A stretch of DNA of 64,000 nt from Streptomyces typhae (GTDB lineage: Bacteria; Actinomycetota; Actinomycetes; Streptomycetales; Streptomycetaceae), in the NCBI RefSeq assembly GCF_009755605.1, contig NZ_WPNZ01000019.1, forward strand, positions 62,001-126,000, in the 5' to 3' direction. A model generated the notes under the pieces. That model made no database searches, had not been told where the DNA came from, and was given only the letters and a program-made list of their open reading frames with translations. Shown piece after piece: positions 8,501-17,846 of the stretch; positions within the stretch are counted from its first letter, which is position 1; every line of letters starts with the position of its first letter. The position numbers were made by a program, and so were the translations under genes.

Positions 8501-11500
8501 GTCTGGCGGCCCAACTGGTCGTACTCGTACCCCCAGGTGTTGTCGGCCGGGTCGGTGACCCGGGACAGCTCACCGCGTGGGCTGTACTGGTACTTCGTGG
8601 TGTCGTACGGCGCGTTTGCGCTGCGGCTGTGATGCTGACGCAGTTCGGTGGTGCGCCCACGGGCGTCGACGAGGCTGGTCGTGGCGTTCTCGCCCACGGG
8701 CGGGACGACCGTGGTGCGGTCGCCGCCGTAGGTCGTCCGGGTAGTGGCAAGGACCTTGCCGCCGTCGCCGTTGCCGGCGAGCCGCTTCTCCTCGACCGGG
8801 CGGCCGAGGCCGTCGAACTCGGTACGGGTCTGGGACTCCACGCTCAGGGCGTTGTCCGGTGTGAACAGAGTCCGCTGGGGCGGCCCTTCGGTGTAGTAGG
8901 GCGCGAAGGCCTTGGCCGCGAGCCCCCGTTCGTCGTAGAAGACGTCCGTGAGCAGTCGGCCGCCGTCGGGGCCGACCGCCTGGGTCTGGCGTTCGCGCAG
9001 GAAGCCGTCGTACAGCGTGTACGACGGGATCTGCCCCCCGTTGTTGTTCAGTGTCTGGGTACGGACCGCGACCGGCTTGCCCTCGTCCACGAAGTACGTG
9101 AATTCGTAGCTGGGCACCTGGCTGGTCCTGCGGTCCGCCAGCCACACCTTGTGCGAGCGGCCGAGTGCGTCGTACGTGAGATCGGTCCGCTTGTCATTGG
9201 CGTCGATTTTCGCCTGCGGCTGGCCGCGCAGCGGCTCCAGTTCCGTGACGGTGGTCAGCGCCGATCCGGGCTCCGCCGCCTTCGTCGGTGGCGATGTCTC
9301 CGTCACCTTGGTGGGAAAGCCGGTGGCCGGTGTGTAGGACGTGGTGGTGGTGCGGCCGTTCTTGCGCGGAGTGCGCACCGGATCGCCGTCGCCGGTGACG
9401 GTGACGTCGGCGGTGAGGTCGGTGGTCGTGAGCTGTCGCCCGTAGTCGTCGAAGGTGGTGCCGGCCTCCAGGTAGGTGGCCTTGGTGCCGTCGTGCTTCT
9501 TGAGCGTGGCCGTCGCGGTCGCGTCACCCCTGGCGGGCGCTGCGCCGTAGGCGCCGCCGTCATAGGCGGTGCGCACATCCGTGACCACGTCCTTGGCGCG
9601 GTCGGGCGTGTCCGCGCATGCCCCGGTCACCGTTTCCTCGCGTGCGGGCAGCGTCAGGATGTTCTTGTCGGTGTTGGTGGCGTACGTGGTACGGGTGCAC
9701 TGGTTGTCGGAGGCCGTGTTGCTGTCCCCGCGGTCGTCGACCTGGACCGGGCGTCCTGCGACCGTGTCGTATTCCGTCGCGACGGAGGTGGTGCGCCAGT
9801 CCTTGCCCGCGCCGTCGTCGAGTGAGGTCCAGGTCTTGGAGTGGGAGGTTCCGGTGAAGTTGGACGTCACCGTCCCCCAGTCGCGGACCTTCTTCGCCGT
9901 CTGGTGGTGCCAGGGGCGCTCCACGGTCTTGGACAGGACCTTGCCGCCCGGTCCGGAGTAGGCGACGGTCTTGTAGGGGAAGCCGGCCGCGGACTCGTGG
10001 TCGGTGATGGCGTCGCCCTCGCCGTCGTCGAGGGCGACGCTGACGGCCTTGGTGCCGCCGGAGGGTTCCTTGCGGTCACCGTCCATACCGCGCAGAAAGT
10101 AGGTGTCGGCCTGCGTCTTGAGGGCCGCGTCACCGCCCTGGCCGCCTGTCTTGACCCGCACGTGACCGTAGCCGCGCCACTGGGACCAGGTCTTGAACTT
10201 CTTCTTCGTCAGGCCGTCGTCATCGTCGAAGTGCCAGGCGGCGTCGCCCAGGTACTCGTACCGGGTGACCGCGTCGGGTGCACCGCCGGTGCGGTCCGTG
10301 GTGGTCGTGGAGGTGACGACGTACTTGTTGAACCACTGCTTCTCGGGGTCGTCCTCGGAGTCACCGCCGATGAACTGGGGGAAGCAGCGGGTGGGGTTCG
10401 ACTGCGGGCTGGGTAGATCGCCCCACTTGCACGCCGGAGCCGAATAGTTGACGTCGACCTGGCCGCCGGACTCGTCGGCGATCGTGGACAGGCGAGCCTT
10501 GATGAAGGGGGCGTAGCCGTCGCCGGTCTTGTCCAGACGATTTTCCAACTGCGTGTAGTCGAAGGTCGTCCTCGGCAGGGTCACGGCCGGTTCGGCGGTG
10601 TGGCCGGTGCGCTCCACGGAGTCGAGCAGGAGCTGGTAGTCGACGTCCGCCTTGCCCCAGCGGTGGGAGAGCTTGAAGGAGTCGACCTGGTGGTAGGCGT
10701 CGCCGTCGAGGACCTGGGTGGTGACGCCGGTCAGGCGTTTGCGGGTCCAGAAAGAGGGAGCGAGGCGTCCCTTGTCACACTTGCTGCCCGCCTTGCAGTT
10801 CAGGTCCCACGGCGTGTCGTACCAGTAGAAGGAGTCCTTGTCGATGTCCTTGCAGTCCGTCTTGTTGTCCACGATGCAGCGCTCAGCGGTGGTGAAGTCG
10901 ACCTTCGCCAGCGGCTTGCCGCCGTACATGGACGAGGACTTCAGGCCGTACTCGATACGGTCGAGGGAGCCGCCGCGCGTGTAGGGAGTGTCGTCCTCGG
11001 CCTTGAGGTTGCGGCCGTAGGAGTTCCTCTCCTGGTCGTAGTAGTACGCCATCGCGTTGCCGCGCGGGTCCACGACGTAGTCGAGGTTCCAGCGCCACGC
11101 CTGCTGGCACCAGGAATCGGCGAAGGAGTCCTTGTGGCACGGTTCGCCGCTGTTGTTGCCGAAGACCGGCAGCGTCCAGGTCGAGTCGGTCGTCGGTTTC
11201 CCGTCCTTCCAGCCGGGCAGGCGGTGGTAGCCGAAGTAGTAGCGCACACCCTCGGGGTCGGTCAGGCGCCAGTACTCGCCGTCGTCGTCACCGTTGCCAC
11301 GGTTGGCGGAAGCCAGTCGCGTGATCAGGGTGCCGTCGTCCTGCTTGAGCTTGAACTCGTCCTTCTTGCCGGTCGGAACCAGTTCACCGCCCTTGCCGTT
11401 GAGGGTGAGGAAGGCGTTGTCGTAGTCCCAGCACTGATCGCCGGGCTTGACGCCGTCGGAGTGCTTCTCACCGTCGTCGGCGCACGGCTTGTAACGGCGC

Positions 11501-12507
11501 TCGATGAAGCCGGACCACAGGTCGAAACCGTCACCGACCCAGGACGACTGGTTGTTCGTGTTGCCGGTCCGGCCGTCGACGTTGCCGGAGGAGTACGACA
11601 GGCCCACCTGGGGCTGCAGCCCGCCCGGTACGTCGGGCACCGGCATGTCGTAGGACCAGTCGAAGTCGCCCGTGTTGAGATTGGTGTCCCACGTGGCCGA
11701 CGCGGACAGCGAGGTCGCCTTGTAGTCGCTGTTCTCGCTCTTGTCCGCGGTCACTGCGGCAAGGACCGTGGGAGCCGCAGCGCGCACAGGGACCGCGGCC
11801 GCCGTCAGGGTCTGCTTCTCGGTGTCGTTGACCGTCTGGACGGGCCGCGCCGTGCGGCACCGCTCCTCGGCCGGAGTGCGCAGAGCGCACGCCGGGAGTT
11901 CGACGAGGGTGAGCCGCGAGGCGTAACCGCCGCCGAAGGTCCCGGCAAAGCTGGAGTAGTCGAGTTCCGCCCGGACCGTGCCCGGCTTGTCGCGCTGCCT
12001 CTCTCCCGATGCGAGGGTGAACACAGGGCCGTTGACGCCTGCCTGCTCGGCCGCCTGCCGGCTCAGCACCCGCGCCTTCACCGTGCCCGTCGCCGCCGGA
12101 GCCGATGGCGGTGACGCCTTCGCCGCGCGGGCCTTGCCTCGCGGTGCAGCCGCCTCCGGTGCGGCCAGCGAGAGCGGCAGCCCTTTCGCCCGGACGGGAC
12201 GGGTGTCGGCCCGACGCTCGGAACCGGGGATGCTCACCACGGTTGAGCCGGCCTTGGGCCAGTGTGCTCTGGGTCGCTGAGCAGGAGTCCTGGGGCCCTT
12301 GGCCACCTTGCGCGGCCGGAGTTTCGCTCCGTCGCGGCCCTCGACCGGCTGCTCCGCCGACGGGAGTCCGGGTCGGCCCCGCCCGTCGGCGTTCGCCTCC
12401 GGTGCCAGCACCGCCTGGAGCAGCGTGCCCACCATCACGGTGGACACGGCCAGGGCGATCCTCCGCCGCAGCGCGAGGCCGCGGGGTGGTCCAGCTATGC
12501 CATTCAT
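5557..12507 (-). CDS. secreted Rhs/YD-repeat polymorphic toxin with pretoxin HINT domain
   Basis: A 2316-residue secreted WapA/Rhs-type toxin. I chose the ATG at 12507 because it begins a signal peptide (LALRRRIALAVSTVMVGTLLQAVLAPEANA); the frame is open further upstream. An SpvB-like segment lies near residues 255-340, and dense YD repeats (RYDQAGNVL, TYDETGN, YDTEGNRL) fill roughly 1100-1840. The Rhs core signature LGAREYDPAIGRFISVDP ends near 1865. A Gly/Tyr-rich linker lies near 1925-1950. A HINT autoprotease covers about 2067-2208 (CFLAGTGVVMADGSTKKIED, then TYEHPFWS, then PVLVHN). The last 105 residues (5557-5874) are the toxin tip. Its KYDKHVLG and GRIGMRNGNTITTYFRP motifs could suit a small RNase, but the family is not certain. 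The immunity gene overlaps the stop. Confidence 0.92.
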   Translation of the reverse strand: MNGIAGPPRGLALRRRIALAVSTVMVGTLLQAVLAPEANADGRGRPGLPSAEQPVEGRDGAKLRPRKVAKGPRTPAQRPRAHWPKAGSTVVSIPGSERRADTRPVRAKGLPLSLAAPEAAAPRGKARAAKASPPSAPAATGTVKARVLSRQAAEQAGVNGPVFTLASGERQRDKPGTVRAELDYSSFAGTFGGGYASRLTLVELPACALRTPAEERCRTARPVQTVNDTEKQTLTAAAVPVRAAAPTVLAAVTADKSENSDYKATSLSASATWDTNLNTGDFDWSYDMPVPDVPGGLQPQVGLSYSSGNVDGRTGNTNNQSSWVGDGFDLWSGFIERRYKPCADDGEKHSDGVKPGDQCWDYDNAFLTLNGKGGELVPTGKKDEFKLKQDDGTLITRLASANRGNGDDDGEYWRLTDPEGVRYYFGYHRLPGWKDGKPTTDSTWTLPVFGNNSGEPCHKDSFADSWCQQAWRWNLDYVVDPRGNAMAYYYDQERNSYGRNLKAEDDTPYTRGGSLDRIEYGLKSSSMYGGKPLAKVDFTTAERCIVDNKTDCKDIDKDSFYWYDTPWDLNCKAGSKCDKGRLAPSFWTRKRLTGVTTQVLDGDAYHQVDSFKLSHRWGKADVDYQLLLDSVERTGHTAEPAVTLPRTTFDYTQLENRLDKTGDGYAPFIKARLSTIADESGGQVDVNYSAPACKWGDLPSPQSNPTRCFPQFIGGDSEDDPEKQWFNKYVVTSTTTTDRTGGAPDAVTRYEYLGDAAWHFDDDDGLTKKKFKTWSQWRGYGHVRVKTGGQGGDAALKTQADTYFLRGMDGDRKEPSGGTKAVSVALDDGEGDAITDHESAAGFPYKTVAYSGPGGKVLSKTVERPWHHQTAKKVRDWGTVTSNFTGTSHSKTWTSLDDGAGKDWRTTSVATEYDTVAGRPVQVDDRGDSNTASDNQCTRTTYATNTDKNILTLPAREETVTGACADTPDRAKDVVTDVRTAYDGGAYGAAPARGDATATATLKKHDGTKATYLEAGTTFDDYGRQLTTTDLTADVTVTGDGDPVRTPRKNGRTTTTSYTPATGFPTKVTETSPPTKAAEPGSALTTVTELEPLRGQPQAKIDANDKRTDLTYDALGRSHKVWLADRRTSQVPSYEFTYFVDEGKPVAVRTQTLNNNGGQIPSYTLYDGFLRERQTQAVGPDGGRLLTDVFYDERGLAAKAFAPYYTEGPPQRTLFTPDNALSVESQTRTEFDGLGRPVEEKRLAGNGDGGKVLATTRTTYGGDRTTVVPPVGENATTSLVDARGRTTELRQHHSRSANAPYDTTKYQYSPRGELSRVTDPADNTWGYEYDQLGRQTKASDPDKGTTRSAYDDRGQLTTTEDARGTVLASVYDNLGRKTELRDKSSTGALRAKWVYDTVEEAKGQLAESTRYVDGAAYTSKVTMFDRLYRPMKTELEIPEKEGALAGTYQSGTRYLPSGLVGGVSYSAAGNLPGGGYSTSYDKETLRPTSILASGFQADTSYSLTGKPLQYALGANGASKKTWVTNTYEWGTQRLATSRVDREDQPGVDQHDTYRYDQAGNVLSVSDVSRTGTDTQCFGYDYLRRLTEAWTQGDKNCADAPAGDKIGGPAPYWHSYTYDKSGNRLGETLHDTSGAVGDRAKDTKRSYEYPKPGTPQPHTLTSVTSQLPGGTATKDSYTYDETGNTVSRTLRGTTQSLQWDAEGHLTKVTEPAEETKNRKSTKKTKVTEYLYDTEGNRLIARTPSETTLYLGHSEVTLPKGAAKTRATRYTPLGGGHEAVTQDDGSVSFITADHQGTGQLSVAAADLKLAQRRTLPFGGQRGESPTSWPGTKSFVGGTDDTPSTGLTHLGAREYDPAIGRFISVDPVMDLSDSQQMNGYAYGNNSPLVYSDPSGKFSIFDIIGLYKTGKKIYDRVIARNRADSQSSGSFGGGGGYGGGGGYSGGGYGGGGGYTTNALYTGGRSSRMAPAGMINPFAPLDKGIFSHLRGFFGAGGAKDVPKMMLPDLNSWKTCGTHPGVTMECGETAMDLLPWGKVLKPLKGAIKGLKKAAKGEEAAGRAGRSLPSGCKCFLAGTGVVMADGSTKKIEDIELGDKVRATDPETGETSEREVTATIVTDDDKRFTELTIATPDGPEKLTATYEHPFWSVSEQDWVEAGDLRPGMTLRTDDGDTVTVTAARQYLDRQRTYNLTVQGLHTYYVLAGRTPVLVHNSNCDFKIGVADEKYDKHVLGLDDSGNPTRRPDMPEYDTDDGFERYVADAQALMCPGSCPAAAREAVRSDGVIIRMDSQGRIGMRNGNTITTYFRPDDPLAYFQREAAR

Positions 12508-12608
12508 GTGTGTCAGATCTCTGATAGGCCGCCGTGGGGCGGCATGACGGATTGCGCCGCGCAGCATGAACCGCTGCGTGGCCTGCTGAGATGAAGTGAG
12601 ATGTGCGG

Positions 12609-12643
12609 CCCGGGCGGGCCCTGTGCACCAGGACCCGCCCGGG
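12609..12643 (-). terminator. strong hairpin between LamG and Rhs genes
   Basis: CCCGGGCGGG (12609-12618) pairs with CCCGCCCGGG (12634-12643), and an inner CCTG/CAGG extends the stem. It lies just after the LamG stop codon and about 100 bp before the Rhs start. It may partly terminate transcription or set unequal expression of the two genes. Confidence 0.55.
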
Positions 12644-12650
12644 TGGGGAA

Positions 12651-15600
12651 TCAGGCCGCGGGGATGTCGCTCGGTACGTCGGACCACTGTCCGGCGAGCC
12701 ACTCGACCTGGGCGTCGGTCAGGGCACCCTGGAAGGTCCACACGTCGTCGACCGAGCCGGGGAAGTACGCGCCCCACGTACCGTCGTTCCTCGCGCGCCC
12801 GACCTGGAACGACTTGGTCGCCTTGAAGGCGAGAGTGTCCTCCGACCAGGAGATGAGGTCCTCGCAGCCGGTCTCGTCGGACTCGCCGTCGCCGTCGTCA
12901 TCGCCGCAGGCGACCTCCTGCAGTTGCCCGTTCACGTACAGGCGGGCCTCCTTGGCGAACCCGTCGTAGACGACCGCCAGGTGATTCCAGTCGTTCACAT
13001 CGAAGAACTCGCTGTGGGCGACGGTTTTGACGGACGCGTCGGTGTCGTCCTTGTCCGGCACCGCCAGCTCCCAGCGACCGAGGCTCTCTGGCTCCCTCCT
13101 GTCGGGCTTCTCGGGAACGAAGCGCACGGTGAACGCGCTCTGCCGCGAGCCCTCCGCGCTGACGAGTGCGGCCGTACGCTTGGGCAGCGCGGCCGCCTTG
13201 GCCCACGCGGTCACGGTATAGCTGGCATCGGTGTTCATCGGCACACTGCTGGTGGACGCGTACCCGCTGGTGCCGTTCAGCTCCAGACCGCCGTCATCGA
13301 CCATGCCCTTACCGGCCTCGGCCCCGCCGTGAAGGATCATCGACCGCTCCTCGTCGGACGAGTCCGGAGTGGTGACCGGGTTCGTGCCGGTGACGGTCTC
13401 GAAGTTCCAGCGGCCCTTGACCAGCGGCCGCTGCTTGAACATCTGGCGGACTTCGCCCGCCGAGACCGGACGGTCGAGGAGGCGCACGTCGTCGATGGTG
13501 CCGGGGAAGTGGTTCGCGACCTTGCCGTCGTAGGAACCGGCGCCGATGTACATGGACTGGTCGGCGTAGAAGGCTCCGGCCAGCTCGGTCTCGCCGGCTT
13601 CCGTTCCGTTCACGTACAGGGTCAGGGAGTCGGCGACCGTGTCGTGCACGCCCACCAGATGCACCCACTCACCGACGTGTGCCCTGTCCCCTTCGGGCTG
13701 CATGGCGCGGATGGGTTTGGCGTCGGTCGCGTCGGCGGAGTACTGGTTGACCGCCCACCGGTCGTAGGCGGCGGAGTAGTACAGCTCGAACCCGGGAGCC
13801 TTCTGGCCCGCCTGGGCGGTGATGATCGCCGCGCCGTCCGGCCTCTTGCCGAGCTTGGCCCAGGCGGAGACGGTGAAGCTGCGCGAGGTGCTCACGTGCG
13901 GGCCGCTGCTGCGACCGATCCTGGCGTAGTCGTCGCTGCCGTCGAACCGGGCCGCCTTGCCCGCGATGCCGCGTACGCCGGTGGTGACGCCGCCGTGGTA
14001 CTTCGCGGGCAGCACGCCGCCGTGTCCGGCGATCTCCGTCGCGTCGGCCGGCTCGTCCAGGCCGAAGACGGCGAGGGCGGGACGGCCGGGGTCGCCGACG
14101 CTGTCGTGGGAACGGAGCTTGTCGACGTCGTCCTGGCCCAGCGGCTTGTCGAAGAGCTGCACCTCGTCGATCGCGCCCGGGAAGAAGTTCGCGGGCGCGC
14201 CGCTGTAGGAGCCTGCTCCCAGCTGGAATCCGCGCCGGGCCTCCCACGGATCGGCGTACGGGGTCTCGCCCACGAGCTTTCCGTTGACGAACAGCTCCAG
14301 GACGTCGCGCACCGAGTCGTAGGAGCCCACCAGATGCGTCCACTTGCCAATGCTCACACCGCCCGGCTTGTCCGCCATGACCCGGGCGATACCAGGGTCC
14401 TTGCTGTCGGCCTTGTACTGGTTGAACGCCCACCGGTCATAGGTCTTGGTGTAGTACAGCTCGAAGCCCGGGGCGTGGTTGCCCGGCTGGGTCGCGATCA
14501 CCGCCGCCCCGTCGGGCATCTTCGACAGCTTCGCCCATGCCGAGACCGCGAATCCGCGGCCGGTGTCCACGACCGGGATGTCGGTGGCCGCGTAACCGTC
14601 CGTACCGTTGAACGACAGCGCCGAGCCGTGCGCACCCGTGACACCGGACGTGGCTCCGCCGTGCAGCCGCGCGGTGCGCGAAGGCGTCGACCCCTCGGCT
14701 TCGTCCGCCCCCTTGGCCTCGTCCAGCTGCCAGGTGGCGCGCTCGGGCCGGCCGGCCTTGACCCGGTACTCGTAGGTCCGGATCTCGCTGCCGTTGCCCG
14801 CGGCGTCGAAGGCCTGGGCGGTGACGAAGTTCAGCCCCGGCGCACCGGGCAGCACGTTCACGCTCTTCGCACCGCCGTCGGACGTGGCCACCTTGTGCTT
14901 GGAGCTGGGGTCGCCGTTGACGCCGTACCGGTAGGACACCACGTCCTTGTCGGCGCCCTTCAGCTCGAACGAGCCGTACTTGCCCACCCCGTCGAACCAG
15001 GGGTCCTCAGGATCCTCGGAATCGGACGCCGGATACTCGCCCGAAGAGATCGCCGGAGCCCTGGGGACCTTGGTGTCGTACACGAAGTAACACCCCGTCG
15101 GGTCCCCGGCGTACGACCACGACGAGTGCTGTGCGCCGTCGTAGGAGCGCACGTACCAGTGCACTTCCTTGTTCGTCGGAATCGACTTGGGAAGACCGAT
15201 GACGAAGTCCGAGCCGGACTTCTTCGCCGATGTGCGCTCGGGCTTCCAGCGGGCGATGGTCCCCTTGCCGTCACCGGCATCCCACTTGGCCTGGAACTCC
15301 ACCGACACCTTGTCCTTGTCGGGGTCGGTCACGTTGTTCGCCCGTATCCTGCCCAGCGTGCGCACCCGTGCCGCGGATCCGGGCTTCTTGCAGACGCCGC
15401 CATACTCCATCGTCAGCTGCGACATCTTCACCTGCGGCGGCGGACGGTTGTACTTCACCCGTAGGAACGCCTTGTCCGAGAAGCGCTTCCAGCCGTAGGC
15501 GTCCGACTCGCTCCCGGCCCGCAGACCGAACGTCATGCTGTTGTCCCTGCCGTCGGCGGCGTCCTGCACGGCCGACTTCACCGAGAACTCGGCGTCCTTG

Positions 15601-16943
15601 GCCGCACAGCCGTCGAATCCGTACGCGAAGGACTTCGAGGACAGCTCCTTCTTCCAGAACCCGGAGTCGTTCTGTGAGTTCCACGTGGTGGACGAGGAGA
15701 TGTCCTTGGTCTGCCACAGTTCGACCGAGCGGTCCGAGCAGGACGCCGACCACGTGTTCTTCACCACGAACTCGGCCGAAAGGATCGACTTGCCCGCGAA
15801 TTTCGACACCGGGATGCGGTAGAAGAGCCGCTTGGTGTCGAACGGCTTGCAGTAGTACCAGTTGCAGTAGCCCATACCTGCGGTGCTCTCACCGTTGAAC
15901 TTCCACTGCGGCGAGTCGGCCCAGTACTTCGACGCCATCGTCCACGCCGTCGCCCGCGGCGAATACCACTGCGGGTCGATGAACACCGGATACTGCGTGT
16001 CCCTGCCCTTCAGCACGTCCTCGTCCGGGGTGAGCACCAGCTCCTGTCCGCTCTCGGGGACCTCCACGTCCACGGGCGCGAGCTTGCCGGACTCCGCGGC
16101 CTCGGGCTCCGAGTGCTTCTGCGAGGCGACGCCGCGCAGCGCCTCGGCCCGGGAGCCGGTGGCCTTCCGCTGCCCCGGGTCATCACCCAGGCTGGAGTCC
16201 CACATCATCGGACGCGGGGCCTCGAAGACCGCTCCCTGTGCGCCCTTGTCCGTCGCCTCGAGTCCGCCCTCGACGGTCTCCTTCACGTCCATGCCGTCCG
16301 CCGCGAGCTTCAGACGCACCGTGGCGAGTTCCGAACCGGCCGCCGCCTCGGCGGACTTGACGACGAGGAGTTGGGTGAAGCCATCCTCCTGCGCACCCAT
16401 TCGCAGGTCCACATCCGGCAGTACGTCCTTGTACGTGGCGGTGTCGCCGTCGAGCGTGGGCTCCGGCAGCTTCCCGGGCCAGGAGAGGGCGAGCTCGCGG
16501 CCCACCTTCGTCATCCGCACCAGCGGCCCGTCGCCGCCACCGGAGAACGCAAGACCCACGGTGGTGACCTTCGGAGTCACCGTCCCGTCCGCGGCCTTTA
16601 CCAGATCGGTGTCGACGGGCTTCCAGCCGTCGCCAGTCCGGGCTCTCACGGGACGCACGTACTCCCGCGCTTCCAAGTTCCCGTCAGCCGTGGCGTAGAC
16701 GTCGCTCGCCTCGCCGCGCAGCGAGGTCACCTCGACCGGCTCGCCCGTGCGCCTGGCCCGGTCCTGCGCGGCTTCCGCGGTCGCCGCTCCCTCGGATGCC
16801 CCTGTCCTCGTGGCTTTCGTCGCCGTCTCTCCTGCCGCAACCGGATCCGCTTGCGCGACCGGTGCGACACCCGTCAGCAAGGCTCCGGTCAAGAGCCCCG
16901 CCAACGTCCCTGCAACTCCGCGCGAGCGCGCGCGTCTCCACAT
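12651..16943 (-). CDS. secreted DNRLRE/LamG-domain protein
   Basis: A 1430-residue exported protein encoded directly upstream of the Rhs toxin; such pairs are common in Streptomyces. The N-terminus (MWRRARSRGVAGTLAGLLTG, then VAPVAQADP) is a Sec signal. Residues about 350-500 resemble a DNRLRE beta-sandwich (SFAYGFDGCAAKD, then KRFSDKAFLRVKYN). Three LamG/concanavalin-like domains follow near 770-930, 995-1160 and 1210-1418, each with an FNGTDGYA or FDGSDDYA type start and a FPGAIDEVQLFD or FPGTIDDVRLLD type end. The third holds an acidic insert (GDDDGDGESDETG) that could bind calcium. It probably acts outside the cell as an adhesin or scaffold. The exact link to toxin delivery is inference. 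Confidence 0.88.
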   Translation of the reverse strand: MWRRARSRGVAGTLAGLLTGALLTGVAPVAQADPVAAGETATKATRTGASEGAATAEAAQDRARRTGEPVEVTSLRGEASDVYATADGNLEAREYVRPVRARTGDGWKPVDTDLVKAADGTVTPKVTTVGLAFSGGGDGPLVRMTKVGRELALSWPGKLPEPTLDGDTATYKDVLPDVDLRMGAQEDGFTQLLVVKSAEAAAGSELATVRLKLAADGMDVKETVEGGLEATDKGAQGAVFEAPRPMMWDSSLGDDPGQRKATGSRAEALRGVASQKHSEPEAAESGKLAPVDVEVPESGQELVLTPDEDVLKGRDTQYPVFIDPQWYSPRATAWTMASKYWADSPQWKFNGESTAGMGYCNWYYCKPFDTKRLFYRIPVSKFAGKSILSAEFVVKNTWSASCSDRSVELWQTKDISSSTTWNSQNDSGFWKKELSSKSFAYGFDGCAAKDAEFSVKSAVQDAADGRDNSMTFGLRAGSESDAYGWKRFSDKAFLRVKYNRPPPQVKMSQLTMEYGGVCKKPGSAARVRTLGRIRANNVTDPDKDKVSVEFQAKWDAGDGKGTIARWKPERTSAKKSGSDFVIGLPKSIPTNKEVHWYVRSYDGAQHSSWSYAGDPTGCYFVYDTKVPRAPAISSGEYPASDSEDPEDPWFDGVGKYGSFELKGADKDVVSYRYGVNGDPSSKHKVATSDGGAKSVNVLPGAPGLNFVTAQAFDAAGNGSEIRTYEYRVKAGRPERATWQLDEAKGADEAEGSTPSRTARLHGGATSGVTGAHGSALSFNGTDGYAATDIPVVDTGRGFAVSAWAKLSKMPDGAAVIATQPGNHAPGFELYYTKTYDRWAFNQYKADSKDPGIARVMADKPGGVSIGKWTHLVGSYDSVRDVLELFVNGKLVGETPYADPWEARRGFQLGAGSYSGAPANFFPGAIDEVQLFDKPLGQDDVDKLRSHDSVGDPGRPALAVFGLDEPADATEIAGHGGVLPAKYHGGVTTGVRGIAGKAARFDGSDDYARIGRSSGPHVSTSRSFTVSAWAKLGKRPDGAAIITAQAGQKAPGFELYYSAAYDRWAVNQYSADATDAKPIRAMQPEGDRAHVGEWVHLVGVHDTVADSLTLYVNGTEAGETELAGAFYADQSMYIGAGSYDGKVANHFPGTIDDVRLLDRPVSAGEVRQMFKQRPLVKGRWNFETVTGTNPVTTPDSSDEERSMILHGGAEAGKGMVDDGGLELNGTSGYASTSSVPMNTDASYTVTAWAKAAALPKRTAALVSAEGSRQSAFTVRFVPEKPDRREPESLGRWELAVPDKDDTDASVKTVAHSEFFDVNDWNHLAVVYDGFAKEARLYVNGQLQEVACGDDDGDGESDETGCEDLISWSEDTLAFKATKSFQVGRARNDGTWGAYFPGSVDDVWTFQGALTDAQVEWLAGQWSDVPSDIPAA

Positions 16944-17246
16944 ACTGAACCCGTTTCGGACACAAAGATGAAGATTCCCTGAATGGGTAATCGGGCGACG
17001 ACTCTATGCAGTCGACGCGGGAAGATCGGCGGGGACTGTTGGGGTGTAACGGGGATAACGGGCTTCCTGGATGTGTCATTGATCATGGTTGCCCATGGTG
17101 CGGGATCAGCTTCATAACAGTTGCCATATGCAAGGGAGTTGCGGAATGGGTACCTCCACGGGCGTAGCCCGGCCGATACCCATACGGCATCGACCCCACC
17201 GAACAGGTCTTGGACAGCCCCACCACCCCTGCCGTGAAATCGAGGC
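16944..17246. other. intergenic region between divergent genes
   Basis: This 303-bp gap separates the minus-strand LamG gene from the plus-strand cupin gene. It should hold both promoters. Its AT content is raised around 16960-17000 and 17080-17130, but I cannot assign -35/-10 boxes with confidence, and no small ORF or hairpin stands out. Confidence 0.4.
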
Positions 17247-17846
17247 ATGACCGACACGACGCAGACCAGCGCGCAGACGAGTGCGCACGCCAGTGCGCAG
17301 ACCAGCGCGGCCACCAGTGAGTCGACCGTCCTCCCAGCCGACCCGGCCGTGTCCGTGGTCCGCCCGGGGGAGGGGGAGACGATTCTTCTGGGCAGCACCC
17401 GTATGCGGGTGCTCGAGGACGGGAGCAACACCGGGCACCGCATCGGCATCGCCGAGTCCGTTCTCGCCCCGTACACCCCCGGGCCGCCGCAACACCGGCA
17501 CGCGCGGCACGACGAGGGTTTCTACGTCGTCTCCGGGACGGTGCGGTTCACGGTGGGGGAGGAGGACCACGACGCCGCCGCGGGCACCCTCGTGATGGTG
17601 CCGCGCGGAGCCCCGCACACGTTCGCCAACGTGACCGGCGAGCAGGCCGTCATGATCAGTACGTTCACCCCGGATCTGTACGTGCAGTACTTCCGGGACC
17701 TGCGGGACATGGCCGACGGCGAGCGGGAACTCACCCCCCGGACGAACGTCGACGCCATGCGTCGGTATGCCACCGAGCCCGCCGTCGAGCTCGTCCCGCA
17801 ACCCGGCCCCGGGCCCGCCCCCCGACCCGCCGCCGATGCCCTGTGA
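17247..17846 (+). CDS. cupin domain-containing protein
   Basis: A 199-residue protein. After a Thr/Ser/Gln-rich start (about 30 residues), residues 55-140 form a cupin barrel. Motif 1 is PPQHRHARHDEGFYVVSGTVRF, with His, His and Glu metal ligands; motif 2 is MVPRGAPHTFANV. A Pro-rich tail ends the protein. Stand-alone cupins of this type are often metal-dependent dioxygenase- or isomerase-like enzymes, but the substrate cannot be read. Its stop overlaps the DoxX start (GTGA), so the two are co-translated. Confidence 0.85.
   Translation: MTDTTQTSAQTSAHASAQTSAATSESTVLPADPAVSVVRPGEGETILLGSTRMRVLEDGSNTGHRIGIAESVLAPYTPGPPQHRHARHDEGFYVVSGTVRFTVGEEDHDAAAGTLVMVPRGAPHTFANVTGEQAVMISTFTPDLYVQYFRDLRDMADGERELTPRTNVDAMRRYATEPAVELVPQPGPGPAPRPAADAL

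Noticed and set aside
12508..12777. N-terminal extension of the Rhs reading frame
   Set aside because: The extension reads through the hairpin and intergenic region, while the ATG at 12507 begins a proper signal peptide.
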